A stretch of DNA of 64,000 nucleotides, taken from assembly GCF_000026945.1 (NCBI RefSeq), contig NC_012864.1, positions 62,001 to 126,000 of the forward strand, in the 5' to 3' direction. A model generated the notes under the pieces. It had not been told where the DNA came from. It saw only the letters and a list, made by a program, of their open reading frames with translations, and did not search any database. Position numbers and translations under genes: made by a program. The stretch is from Candida dubliniensis CD36. Its lineage: Eukaryota > Ascomycota > Pichiomycetes > Serinales > Debaryomycetaceae. Of this stretch, positions 10,401 to 19,148 are shown piece by piece (within the stretch, counting starts at the first letter, position 1; each line of letters begins with the position of its first letter).

Positions 10401-13400
10401 AAAATTGACATCAAGCATATTTGACAAACCAATAGGTATTTTCCTGTCAAGAATTGAAATACGAACTGCAGGGACAGATATAGAACCGTAAATTGGAACT
10501 AGTTGCTGCAGGCGTATAGGATCTTCACTTTCAACTTGGTTAACATTGTAGACACCTAACGCGAAGGATTCAACTTCAAATAAAAGTTTTGTTTTGTTAA
10601 CAAAGCTCGATACACCCATATAGTCGTTGGAAAATTGTACTTTAAAAGCAAATTCTCTCTCTGGCGCGTCAGTTTCATTATGTTTCACCAGTTTATTATT
10701 AGCCAAAAGAGATTTGAAATCGTGAATCTTCTTTTCCAACTTAGGCAAAGTAATATCTGATAATCCAATTGCTGAAATTAAATTTGGTGACAATAATTTT
10801 GCGTATCCCATAGAGGACTGTACCGAAAACAAAATCAAATTCTCCCAAATTCCAACCTCTACCACATTAACAAATTTTGAATTCTCTATTTCTATGACAT
10901 TATGTTCGTCAATGTTCATATTAAACTTTCCTTTTAAGAAATCTGCATCGAAAATAAAATTATCGTCAATCATACACGCACTTACAGTGCAGCCAATGGA
11001 ATTGCCTTCCAATACAACTGGGCTCAAAATGTCAATTCTCCAATTAAACTCTTGAATACTCAATTTCAAAGAGATATATCCCAATAAGTCTGATATATTT
11101 AAAGTCGATGTAGACTTTGATTCTGATTCTGATAACAATTTCTCCACATACGGAACATCTGCTTCCAATATTGATTGCAAAACTGTAAGAATTTTATCAT
11201 TTTTGTTTGCCATGTGTATGTCAACTTTGTCAAGTTCAAGGTCAACTTTGTACAAATCCTTATCAAAAGCACTGGTTCTGGCGACAACCCAACTAATATT
11301 CTCCATTGCTTGTGAATAAACAGGGTTAGATGAACCCCATAAATTACAAACTGCGTTTTTCAAAGTAAAAGAATTGGAAATACTTTTCATCTCTTCCTTT
11401 ATGGTAGATATCGATGCCATGTTATTGCCTTGTAGCTCTAAAACCAAGGTTAAAAGCAGTATCTGTTGTCTGAATGCTTCAATGTAAATGGAAATACTCA
11501 AGTCAATATCTTGCAAAACATTTTTTAGTTCACCCTGTACTTCTTCTTCCTTTTGTTCCATATCATTACTCTTCTTATTCTCTTTGATCAGTTGTAGTAA
11601 TTTGAGTTTATCCAACAATAGCACCGTGATACTACTCTGATATGCACCGAGTCCCACTACAACATCAACGGGTTTCCGATCTTTTGTGGTGTCTAAATCC
11701 AAAGTAGTAGAAAATTGCTGTAAAACAATATAATCGGTTTGATTCGACGATACCAATTTCAATGATATGTTTCCAAAAAGGAATTGCAAATGCATTTGTC
11801 TTTTATCCGAATTTGCAGTATCTCCTGAAAAAATACGGTTTAGCAATCTCAGTCGCTCCTCTTGGTTTGCCTCCCATGCTCTCCATTTTGAAAAAATCTC
11901 AGTAACTTCATCCAATGAATCTTGTGGTAAAATATAGCGTTTATCCCGCAAAATACCGTTGACTTCGTGGAGCCAATCAGCAGGAAGACTCTGTAAAATG
12001 TGTCGAAGACGAGCAATGACTTTCCAACTATCGAAAAATCTAATATGTTCCTTCTTAGCTCGTAAAATATATGCGGGTTTTGTCAAAACATCGGGATCGT
12101 AGTCAACATAGTATTCAATTGATGCTAACGTCAAAGCATGCACTAAACAGGCACTTGCATTTATTTTACGAGTATGTTTTTTTAATATCGAGTTCATCTC
12201 TTCAATGGTTTCAATGGTCTTTGTAATACCATCAACCAACCAAGTGGTTTGCGTGTCGTCAATGTTCAAACTAATTGTCTCGACATTTCCAGATGCTACA
12301 AAATCATCTGGTGTCAATTCCATCCAGTACTCAACTTCTTGTATCGTAAATATCACAGCAGCATTGAAAACAAATGGTTGTGCTACTGATATAAGAATGT
12401 CTTTTATATGCAATGCAAGTGAAATTTCTTCATTGCTCGTGATATTTCCTTCATTGACTGTTTTACTGGCCTTTTCTGATAACGCCAACGATAGATCGGA
12501 AATCTGTAAGGTAATGGTTGGATGTTTTTTTGCTTTTTGAGTGAGTTCTTTAGTATCAGCGAGTAGAAACTCTCCAAACTTTATTGACAAATCGTGATTC
12601 ACAACTCTGCAATTCTTCACTGTTTTAATGGAGTTTATGAGACTTCCTAAAAACTTGATTGTGCTCACATTGAGCTGATCCATAATAGTATCCGCCGAGT
12701 AATCTTCCATTGCTTGCAACGTGCTGACGATAATTTCAATGCATTTGGGAGAAACAAACGCCTCTACATCTCCCAATTCAACAATAAAACTGTCATATTC
12801 TGTGTCAGGATCTACTTTGTACGATGGTGTAAAATCCTCATCTAAATAGTCATTTGTGGGTGGCATCCTATTGGTAAATGCGTATTCCGAGTCACTAGAT
12901 ATGCTGCTTGTATCAATGTCAATATTCAATTTCTTTGACATGTTAAAAGTCAATTCCGTTAATGGGATCGAAGCATTCGGTAATGATACTGGAGTAAATA
13001 AACAACCTTTGGAGCTTTCATAAAAATCATCCCTATACTCTTCCAAAAGAATAAATGGTGATCGATGAAATGGAGCATCACTGTTTCGCACATGAAGTTG
13101 CTGTGTTTCTCTATGGCCCAACATGTCTCTTTTCTGACAAATGTTGGTAAAAATCAATGATGTATTGAGAAAAGCAGCAATCACGTCATTTTTAAATACT
13201 TTTAGACAAATTGTTGGTATGGACACAACAAGCTTGTTGGAGTATCTATTGTTGCTCATGTCATTGTAGGATAATAAAAAATCTACTAGCTGGATTTCTA
13301 AACATGATGATGAATCTGGCCTCAATCGAAACGTGAAATTGGGACACTTGAAAGTGAAATTAGCTGCATCAAAAGCAGGAGGAAAAGCCACATCCAAAGC

Positions 13401-16313
13401 ATTCTCCAGATCCATAAAGCCAACACCAAAATTAGAAATACCACCAGCAACTGCTCTCATGAACATTGGAGTGCTATCAACTAGCCAATCACCAGCACAA
13501 AAATCCCATTTACAATAGAAAGTTAGTTCCTCGGGTGGAACCCCAAACATTCTGTGCGTGTGAACACTAAAACCATCAACATGCATGTCAGCCCTTCTGT
13601 TAAAATAACGCTCCACGTATTCATTTACACTCAATAATGGATCTTGAACACTGTAATAATCTTCGACAAAAACAGCCGAAATTGGACTAAAGTCAACTTG
13701 CATGTCCATGTAGTAGTTGCAAAATCGTATATCTATATCTAGCATGTCAAAGTTTAACCCAATATGAGATTGACAACTATAGGTATGATATGGTAACATA
13801 ACTAAACCACTTCTAACTTGAAATGTGAAAAACACGTCCATATCATTTTCAGTTTTGATTAGTTTCCAATAATTGGGTTCCTGTGAGGAGGTGCCATCCC
13901 TACTTTCTTGATCCTGCGACTCTTGGTTGGTATATTCTTCAAACGTTTTAAAATGTATATTGTCACCAAAATAGTTCTCCCTGACGGTGAATAGATACCT
14001 TATAACAAATCCATAAAACTTTAGAGACACTTCATCTCCCATGCATCTAATTTCAACATAGTCAGATGTATTAACTTCAATACCACTGAAGAACTTGTAC
14101 AACCCATCAACACTAAAATGATTACTCCTTCCAACCACATTTGACTCTTTCCAAAATGCATTTACAGTGTGCCATGGTGGAGTATCAAGCACAAGATCAA
14201 AATGAGGGGTTGTGATATTGAACAGCACAGTGGTTGATTTTGTCAAAAGCCCATTTAGTGGCAAATTGATATCACAATCAAGCTCTTCTCCTTGTAAAGA
14301 TAAGTACTTGTTTTTCTCAAAGTCTAATGGGTTATTGACAATATTTAAATCATTCACATTTAGGTAGAATTTATAATTAAGCAATTTCCACTTTATGTTG
14401 TAAATAAATAGACGGAAATATTCGTATGGCTGTGGGTCGCCCAGTCCAAAATCAGTAAACAAGTCGGAAAATAACATTGTATGTTCTCTTAAAAAAAAAA
14501 TCTGAGGATTTAAACTGACTTGATCAAATTCCCAAGTACATTTGCCATTCCATTGCAAGGGGAACCCTATCTTGGCGTCTATTTCATGAGAATCAGCCAT
14601 AAATAATACATCGTGATTTACAGATGATCGAATTTCCGGCAGATTAAAAATGACTTTCATTATGTTTGGCCACCCATCTTCCTTGGCAACGTATGAGGTG
14701 AAGGTACTTACATTTGACCCTTCACTTAGTTTGACTTCTAGCCATCCAAATGGACGTGAATTCTTGGTTGGACCATTGTTTGCAGCATTCAGTTTTATGA
14801 GTTCCTTGTCTTTACTTGGCTCTCTTGTCGGGATCCTTATAATCACTTCATCTTTGACAATAACGGTTACTTTAAATCCACCGTACTCTCTTTGCGACCC
14901 TGGTTTCAAAAAACCACGGGTTGGACTTGAGTCTCTTGCCACTGGAGGAAATAACATATTTTGTATAGGAACTCTTTCTCTATCTGTCCAAGGTCCGTAA
15001 TGAATTGTCCCATTGGAAATTTCAACCTCAATTCCAGATTCAGGTGGCATTTGTGTTTTCAAGTTAGTTTGCTGTGGCTGTATGCCGGGATTATCATAGA
15101 AATAAATTAACCTAGTCGTTACTGAGTCCAAAATAAGACTATACTTGGCATATTGTACATCTGAGTTTAAGAATGCAAACACTTCAGAGTCATCTTGATT
15201 ATCGCCAATATATCTTTTCAATCCTCGCCAGTTGAAATTTGGTTCATATCCCATGTTTTCCGGTTCTTCTTGTCTAAAAACCTTGTAGTAAAGTTTCCGT
15301 AATTTTTCGGTTGCTCTTTGATACTTGAACCAAGTTCTGTATTTCTTCATGTAGGTTAGTTTTTGGGTATCGTTTCTTGTAGGTTGTGAGTATTCTTGGT
15401 GTGCTTCCAAGCCATATCTATATTTCTCATACCCGATATTTGGTCTCATCCAAAGCTGAAAATTGTTAAATACGCAATCGTATAGTAGTCTATATGGGTC
15501 CAAAATATTGGGGGATTTAGCGACATCTATCGTACCAGATGCAGCTTTGTAGGACGCCACTAAAATAGAAGGCGTACTCACATTGCCAATTACAATAGCT
15601 CCTCTTTTTATCTTGACGGCAATAGGAAGCACTTGCAATAGAAAAAATAACGACAGACTATCTTTAGCAGTTTGGTCATTATTCAGGCCTTCATCTGAAG
15701 ATGATGTATTGCTTGTCCTTTTCTTATTTCTGAATCTCAAATTGCCATTCTTGATATCGTCTGAATACAAACTAGACTCTTGGTCCGTTTTTTCTTCACT
15801 GCTAGAAACATCATTATTCTTCTGCAACATATCCATTATGTTGTCGTATGCAACTGTCCTATTGTATATAAATACCTCTAAACCCTCGATGACCAAGAGG
15901 AATCTGGAAGGCAGTTTGTCATTTCTTTTCTGGGATATTTCTGGTGTCTCGTTATCTATTTCAAAATAAAAATTTGATAGTCTGTTTAATTTGAATATCC
16001 AATATCTCCATGTGAACGTTAAGTTTATTATCGATATTGTCATATCTGAAGTCAGGATCGTTAGGTTTTTCATAAATAGTCGACCACCAAGTGGTGACAC
16101 TTTGAATGACCGTATGTTGACATTTATTCTATACTGTCTCCATAGAACTATTTTAAATACAAAGGAGACAACAAACCCAAGTAGTCTGTGGAAATAAAAT
16201 ACAAATCCAAGTGATAAGATTAGCGTTAATATCCAATCAGCCCAGTATATCCAAGATGATAGCTTGATCGTAGACTCGGATGCCACCGATATATACAGCG
16301 ACTCAAACGCCAT
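7401..16313 (-). CDS. CSF1: Csf1/BLTP1-type bridge-like lipid transfer protein
   Basis: 2970 aa (yeast Csf1 is about 2960). Family members form long hydrophobic grooves that move phospholipid between the ER and other membranes; yeast csf1 mutants are cold-sensitive for fermentation. Seen: an N-terminal membrane helix (about residues 21-48, WADWILTLILSLGFVFYF) anchoring the protein, followed by RVS/SPLGGRLFMKNLTI, EGLEVFIYNRTVAYDN, EIRSSVNHDVLF, YLNVNDLNIVNNPLDF, FRLRPDSS, SVANGNRSSNFYSTL and a strongly conserved C-terminal GNATPPLEWFGLHREKLP. These match remembered Csf1 sequence along the whole length, so this is Csf1 rather than Fmp27/Hobbit or Vps13. One uninterrupted 8.9-kb frame, no intron. 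The start is the ATG directly before the membrane helix. It shares a 334-bp divergent promoter with EIP1. Confidence 0.95.
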   Translation of the reverse strand: MAFESLYISVASESTIKLSSWIYWADWILTLILSLGFVFYFHRLLGFVVSFVFKIVLWRQYRINVNIRSFKVSPLGGRLFMKNLTILTSDMTISIINLTFTWRYWIFKLNRLSNFYFEIDNETPEISQKRNDKLPSRFLLVIEGLEVFIYNRTVAYDNIMDMLQKNNDVSSSEEKTDQESSLYSDDIKNGNLRFRNKKRTSNTSSSDEGLNNDQTAKDSLSLFFLLQVLPIAVKIKRGAIVIGNVSTPSILVASYKAASGTIDVAKSPNILDPYRLLYDCVFNNFQLWMRPNIGYEKYRYGLEAHQEYSQPTRNDTQKLTYMKKYRTWFKYQRATEKLRKLYYKVFRQEEPENMGYEPNFNWRGLKRYIGDNQDDSEVFAFLNSDVQYAKYSLILDSVTTRLIYFYDNPGIQPQQTNLKTQMPPESGIEVEISNGTIHYGPWTDRERVPIQNMLFPPVARDSSPTRGFLKPGSQREYGGFKVTVIVKDEVIIRIPTREPSKDKELIKLNAANNGPTKNSRPFGWLEVKLSEGSNVSTFTSYVAKEDGWPNIMKVIFNLPEIRSSVNHDVLFMADSHEIDAKIGFPLQWNGKCTWEFDQVSLNPQIFFLREHTMLFSDLFTDFGLGDPQPYEYFRLFIYNIKWKLLNYKFYLNVNDLNIVNNPLDFEKNKYLSLQGEELDCDINLPLNGLLTKSTTVLFNITTPHFDLVLDTPPWHTVNAFWKESNVVGRSNHFSVDGLYKFFSGIEVNTSDYVEIRCMGDEVSLKFYGFVIRYLFTVRENYFGDNIHFKTFEEYTNQESQDQESRDGTSSQEPNYWKLIKTENDMDVFFTFQVRSGLVMLPYHTYSCQSHIGLNFDMLDIDIRFCNYYMDMQVDFSPISAVFVEDYYSVQDPLLSVNEYVERYFNRRADMHVDGFSVHTHRMFGVPPEELTFYCKWDFCAGDWLVDSTPMFMRAVAGGISNFGVGFMDLENALDVAFPPAFDAANFTFKCPNFTFRLRPDSSSCLEIQLVDFLLSYNDMSNNRYSNKLVVSIPTICLKVFKNDVIAAFLNTSLIFTNICQKRDMLGHRETQQLHVRNSDAPFHRSPFILLEEYRDDFYESSKGCLFTPVSLPNASIPLTELTFNMSKKLNIDIDTSSISSDSEYAFTNRMPPTNDYLDEDFTPSYKVDPDTEYDSFIVELGDVEAFVSPKCIEIIVSTLQAMEDYSADTIMDQLNVSTIKFLGSLINSIKTVKNCRVVNHDLSIKFGEFLLADTKELTQKAKKHPTITLQISDLSLALSEKASKTVNEGNITSNEEISLALHIKDILISVAQPFVFNAAVIFTIQEVEYWMELTPDDFVASGNVETISLNIDDTQTTWLVDGITKTIETIEEMNSILKKHTRKINASACLVHALTLASIEYYVDYDPDVLTKPAYILRAKKEHIRFFDSWKVIARLRHILQSLPADWLHEVNGILRDKRYILPQDSLDEVTEIFSKWRAWEANQEERLRLLNRIFSGDTANSDKRQMHLQFLFGNISLKLVSSNQTDYIVLQQFSTTLDLDTTKDRKPVDVVVGLGAYQSSITVLLLDKLKLLQLIKENKKSNDMEQKEEEVQGELKNVLQDIDLSISIYIEAFRQQILLLTLVLELQGNNMASISTIKEEMKSISNSFTLKNAVCNLWGSSNPVYSQAMENISWVVARTSAFDKDLYKVDLELDKVDIHMANKNDKILTVLQSILEADVPYVEKLLSESESKSTSTLNISDLLGYISLKLSIQEFNWRIDILSPVVLEGNSIGCTVSACMIDDNFIFDADFLKGKFNMNIDEHNVIEIENSKFVNVVEVGIWENLILFSVQSSMGYAKLLSPNLISAIGLSDITLPKLEKKIHDFKSLLANNKLVKHNETDAPEREFAFKVQFSNDYMGVSSFVNKTKLLFEVESFALGVYNVNQVESEDPIRLQQLVPIYGSISVPAVRISILDRKIPIGLSNMLDVNFGIRLLSVDSLGVLQTLQFESQYCRICLSEPIVFKLIKISDEILKALPKPTTQETQQKPKESIAETENGDLEKFIFSRISTVQFLSYNFCVGWLFNDSSKDYPGIIMGAERFFAATEFKLGKFTLMEAYFSVANGNRSSNFYSTLSEKSNLNRAFLPNLQLSFFIDNNRKGKNLSLSMHGDELDVKFLSTSVAIIEKAVNLASNVQSYLDKRLKPFYQDIERESSTSHKESLFTSSFDAIEFITTFAGSNVLIHRLDNHDDSESPASLYLHAPAIKTAIKYLNKKNQGKNKLMGEILTTSSDNTLYSKCMPVVMDIINGTKGLLGKSKKVSSNDLLVEEQPQSSDFITTILDDTDIHFGVRIENQSLSLSCEPTAKVAAIVGLEGIFIQLNSSDFRTSGFNVSMMVDSVSVSLQHIYSRDISASAGIKNILLTNTFEFSEVTRLFLSGSISDADAYINVKQYQDVDLFKDIWFPKEYFESYSGQAYPEEDQEESPIDDTFEELALAKNRNISSRFREVSTTYAFPWIVAFVISNVNVRVDFGQSLGNFNLRIENFWAVSKKSVDWSQDLKTGVNEVSLSSIGRLGGILSIKNINLHTAISWKLDLEITLDVPLILVSGGVEELHLKMSFDHHVIAIANFEEFSMDIYNKKSEVSIAKDHLFMTTTFKTAEIYITSLTASNFLDIQNTISRMIQENQRSYKETLRDSSKGKSLEEKKRRRYSQNAILETVKKLETRIHVSAGKVLMHIYPSSMDNSKVLVIKLDQSRAKFQQNEYSSGISNELDLKFNDLKVSLSSVSPVLEEFVNEASVSELTQHAHKASGGTIFVFPSFRISMRTFQKYNSNLIEYMFQSTFNGTVDIRWNLGSINFIREMYTIHSKSLESRMEYRKKMQPFDEGAGAIAKAILEHQITEEDTTQKIDDAIKETIEKVEKSSKFKYSALAPPIIEEPQLKELGNATPPLEWFGLHREKLPHVTHQLAIVSLQKLIHEIELEYSKMLGKA

Positions 16314-16647
16314 AACAGAATGTAATTATCTGGATTCTTGTGAATTGAACTTTATAAAAGTCTACTTAGTTATTAAAACAGAAAGCGTATCTTTTTAGTT
16401 TGGGGGTGGCGGGACACTTTGAGTTGGTTCTTAGGAAGTGTGAAGTTTTAAGGGTTATAAGGAATCGAAGGAGGGCTGGGAGTTACGCGCTGTGTGGATT
16501 TTTCTTTTTCGTTGAAACACTAAAAGGAGAAAGGATTAAAAAAAAAAAAAACGAAAACATAAACAAATAAAATTAACGATTGCTCAACATCCTCCTTTCT
16601 TCTTTTCAGATTCATAGGAGAAAGTATTACATTATACATTATCAGTC
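16314..16647. promoter_or_regulatory. Divergent CSF1/EIP1 promoter
   Basis: 334 bp between two divergent starts. It includes a G-rich patch (16,400-16,490), an A-run at 16,538-16,550 and a CT-rich stretch just before the EIP1 ATG. No specific factor site is assigned. Confidence 0.45.
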
Positions 16648-17619
16648 ATGTCCAGTCACATATTTAAAGATATTCAAGATAAAGAGAATGAATTGAAGAT
16701 TTCAGGAATAAGGCGTAAGGGGATTATAAGTAATGAAAATTCTGGTCCACTCTTAAGTAAGGATTCGAATAGTAAACAGGTACAACAACAACCACAACCA
16801 CAACAGCAGCAACTGAAATTTACAAATAAAAGAATTCCACTTGGAGGTAAGAACCACAATTCAAACAATTTGCTTTTGAATAGATCACATTCAAGCTTAA
16901 ATACAAAGCCAACAACACAAGGTGTTACAAATGCTAAACCGCCAAGTTTAACAAAGTCAAATTCGAGTTTGGGTTTTTCTGTTGCACTGGATCAACAAAC
17001 AGAACAACCAAAACAGTTTCCCCAACTGTTTGTTGTACATAATGAGCAGGTGTTGCCGGTTAAAAGAAAGCTTTTACTGGATACAAAAGATGAACTTTCA
17101 CAAAATAACAAGAGGGTGAAACTTGAGAAAAAAGAGTCAGCTGCTAACACATTTACTGATTCATTGACTAAAACTATTCAAAATGCTTTGGCACCTGTTG
17201 AAGATTTGCAAACTACTATTTCACCAAAAACTGATCAACTAAATTCGTCTAATTTAACTTATAACGATGTCAATCGGAACAATGTCGATCCTATGAAACG
17301 TGAGCTGCGTATGAAAGCTATTGACGATTTAGTGGAATTGCATTGGCAGGACCCGATAGAAAATATTCCCGAAACTCGTGGATGTGAGAACAACGGCGGA
17401 GACCAGTTAGATGAATTGGATATAAAGCTTTTTTCGACACCAACTGAGAGTGTTGATGCTGTTGATATGAATCAAAACCATATATCAAATAACGAGCAAA
17501 ACCTGTCTTTGGAATTGGAATTTGGAGACGAGAGTAATGTTGGAGAAATACCAATCATTGACGGTATTGACGAGGAAATTGGTTTGACTAGCGATGATTT
17601 GGATAATTTATTAGGATAA
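16648..17619 (+). CDS. EIP1: Securin-like, separase-interacting protein candidate
   Basis: 323 aa, almost wholly disordered in appearance. Securins hold separase inactive until APC/C destroys them at anaphase. Seen: a KEN box in DKENE (residues 11-15); an RxxL destruction-box-like RIPLGGKN after a QPQPQQQQ tract; basic KRKLLLD and NKRVKLEKK stretches that could act as nuclear localisation signals; an acidic C-terminal third ending DEEIGLTSDDLDNLLG, reminiscent of the acidic end of Pds1. From memory, C. albicans has a diverged securin, Eip1, found as a separase (Esp1) partner; the gene's place beside an XDJ1-like gene fits that locus. Sequence alone shows only a KEN/D-box disordered protein, so the name is partly context-based. 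Convergent with XDJ1. Confidence 0.7.
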   Translation: MSSHIFKDIQDKENELKISGIRRKGIISNENSGPLLSKDSNSKQVQQQPQPQQQQLKFTNKRIPLGGKNHNSNNLLLNRSHSSLNTKPTTQGVTNAKPPSLTKSNSSLGFSVALDQQTEQPKQFPQLFVVHNEQVLPVKRKLLLDTKDELSQNNKRVKLEKKESAANTFTDSLTKTIQNALAPVEDLQTTISPKTDQLNSSNLTYNDVNRNNVDPMKRELRMKAIDDLVELHWQDPIENIPETRGCENNGGDQLDELDIKLFSTPTESVDAVDMNQNHISNNEQNLSLELEFGDESNVGEIPIIDGIDEEIGLTSDDLDNLLG

Positions 17620-17652
17620 ATATCTATATACAGAAATATAATTATTAGTATT

Positions 17653-17674
17653 CTTTTTTTTTTTTTTTTTTTTT
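17653..17674. repeat. Poly-T tract between EIP1 and XDJ1 3' ends
   Basis: A run of about 20 T in the 89-bp gap between convergent stop codons; it probably lies in both 3' UTRs. Exact length is likely to vary among strains or be misread. Confidence 0.8.
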
Positions 17675-17708
17675 AGTTTTCATTGCATTGGGTTTATATA
17701 CATGGGCA

Positions 17709-19031
17709 TTATTGTTGGGCACACGATTGCTCGTATCCCTGTTCGTTGTGCTTTCTATCCTGACTGTACTTGGGTAACTGATTGGAATCTATTATGGAAA
17801 AGTCAGTGAATAACTCGATACTTGGATCTGGAACATCAATCTCTTTTTCTTCACGAGCATGCTTAGTTGGAAGAAGATTTCTGATTTTGGCCAAATCATT
17901 CTTTTCAATATACCAGTTATCAGGCGGAAATTCAATCTCGACTTTCAAGTATAAATCTCCTCTGGAGGAATCGGCAGAATTGAACCATGATTTTTTGGGT
18001 GTGCTTTTAGGCATCCCTTCGCCAGATAACTTTAAATATTCACCTGGTCTGATCACCTTTCCTTTTGGGGTTGATATTTTTATTCCTCTTCCGTCCAAGT
18101 GAACTGCTACAAGCTTGGAAAACCCACATATAGAGTCTACCAAGGGTATTTTGACTTTCATGTACAAATCATCATCTTTTCTGGTAAACACCTTATGTGG
18201 TTTACATTTGTATTCCAATATAACATCACCAGTAACTTTTCCTGGAAATTGGTCCGATTCACCATTCTTGTATATGACCCCATGAGCAGGTGAACCTTTG
18301 GGGATCTCAAACTCCAATATTTTCGTTTCCTCTATGACTCGTGCCCCATGACATAATTTACACTTATCTTTCGATCGATATATCCTGCCAATTCCTTGAC
18401 ATGTAGAACAATCAACATAGGTTTGTGCAACCATGCCGGGTCCAACTCGTTTTATTTTTCTGACTTGTCCTTCTCCCTTACAAGTGGAGCATTGTTTTGA
18501 GACAACTGATGATGATTTGACACCTAATCCTTTACATTGAGTGCAAATAATATTTCTAGTCGAAGTGGTTTTGATAACTTTGCCTTTGTATAAATCCTCT
18601 AAAGTTAAGTCAACTTCTATATTTGCATCCTCGGTTCTGTTTGCTCTTGACAGGTGGTGACGAGGACCCCCGCCACCATTCATGTTATTGAAAAAATTAT
18701 AAAAGTCATCACCACCATATTCATTAAAATGGGCACCTGCACCTGCACCGTAGAATTGATCAAAAGGGTTTCCAGCGAATTCAAAATCGGGCATTCCATT
18801 TAATCCATCGGTAGTACCATATCTATCATATTCATTTCTCTTTACCTCATCAATTAATATTTCGTATGCAAACGATATTTCTTTGAATTTTGTTTCAGAG
18901 TATTCTCGTTCTTCTTCGGCCACTTTATCGGGATGATATTTTAAAGCTAGTTTTCTGTATGCTTTTTTAATCTCCGCATTGGTGGCTGATCTATCTATTT
19001 CAAGAACATCATATAGATCGGTTTCTAGCAT
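17709..19031 (-). CDS. XDJ1: Type I (class A) J-protein, Xdj1/Ydj1 family
   Basis: Hsp40 co-chaperone that stimulates Hsp70 ATPase. 440 aa from the ATG at 19,031. Domains: J domain with HPD at 33-35; a Gly/Phe-rich linker ([11 protein letters not shown]); the zinc-binding region with [24 protein letters not shown] and CKLCHGAR; then the substrate-binding C-terminal domains. The protein ends CAQQ, a plausible CaaX box for farnesylation, as in Ydj1-type proteins. The frame is open 20 codons further but has no upstream ATG, so 19,031 is the start; it also puts the J domain at the N-terminus as usual. A Xdj1 rather than Ydj1 call rests on divergence from Ydj1 and on gene context. Its upstream side opens directly onto the gene desert. 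Confidence 0.82.
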   Translation of the reverse strand: MLETDLYDVLEIDRSATNAEIKKAYRKLALKYHPDKVAEEEREYSETKFKEISFAYEILIDEVKRNEYDRYGTTDGLNGMPDFEFAGNPFDQFYGAGAGAHFNEYGGDDFYNFFNNMNGGGGPRHHLSRANRTEDANIEVDLTLEDLYKGKVIKTTSTRNIICTQCKGLGVKSSSVVSKQCSTCKGEGQVRKIKRVGPGMVAQTYVDCSTCQGIGRIYRSKDKCKLCHGARVIEETKILEFEIPKGSPAHGVIYKNGESDQFPGKVTGDVILEYKCKPHKVFTRKDDDLYMKVKIPLVDSICGFSKLVAVHLDGRGIKISTPKGKVIRPGEYLKLSGEGMPKSTPKKSWFNSADSSRGDLYLKVEIEFPPDNWYIEKNDLAKIRNLLPTKHAREEKEIDVPDPSIELFTDFSIIDSNQLPKYSQDRKHNEQGYEQSCAQQ

Positions 19032-19087
19032 ATTGATGGTAATGGGGCGGTAGTGTGCTGACTGGAATAATCTGAATTTGAGGAAAA

Positions 19088-19148
19088 ACACCTTTCAAAA
19101 AAAAACCTCTTTCCTAATTTGGACTACGCACTGAAGAAAGTCGCACTC
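19088..19148 (+). repeat. Left inverted arm of gene desert
   Basis: It holds three blocks in order: ACACCTTTC followed by an A-run (19,088 on), TTCCTAA (19,111-19,117) and GAAGAAAGTCGCACTC (19,133-19,148). All three recur in the same order on the opposite strand at 25,296-25,369. The arm sits 57-117 bp upstream of the XDJ1 ATG, so it may also be XDJ1 promoter. Confidence 0.65.

Noticed and set aside
19032..19091. 20-codon N-terminal extension of XDJ1
   Set aside because: Opens at a GTG, no ATG; the J domain starts directly after the ATG at 19,031.
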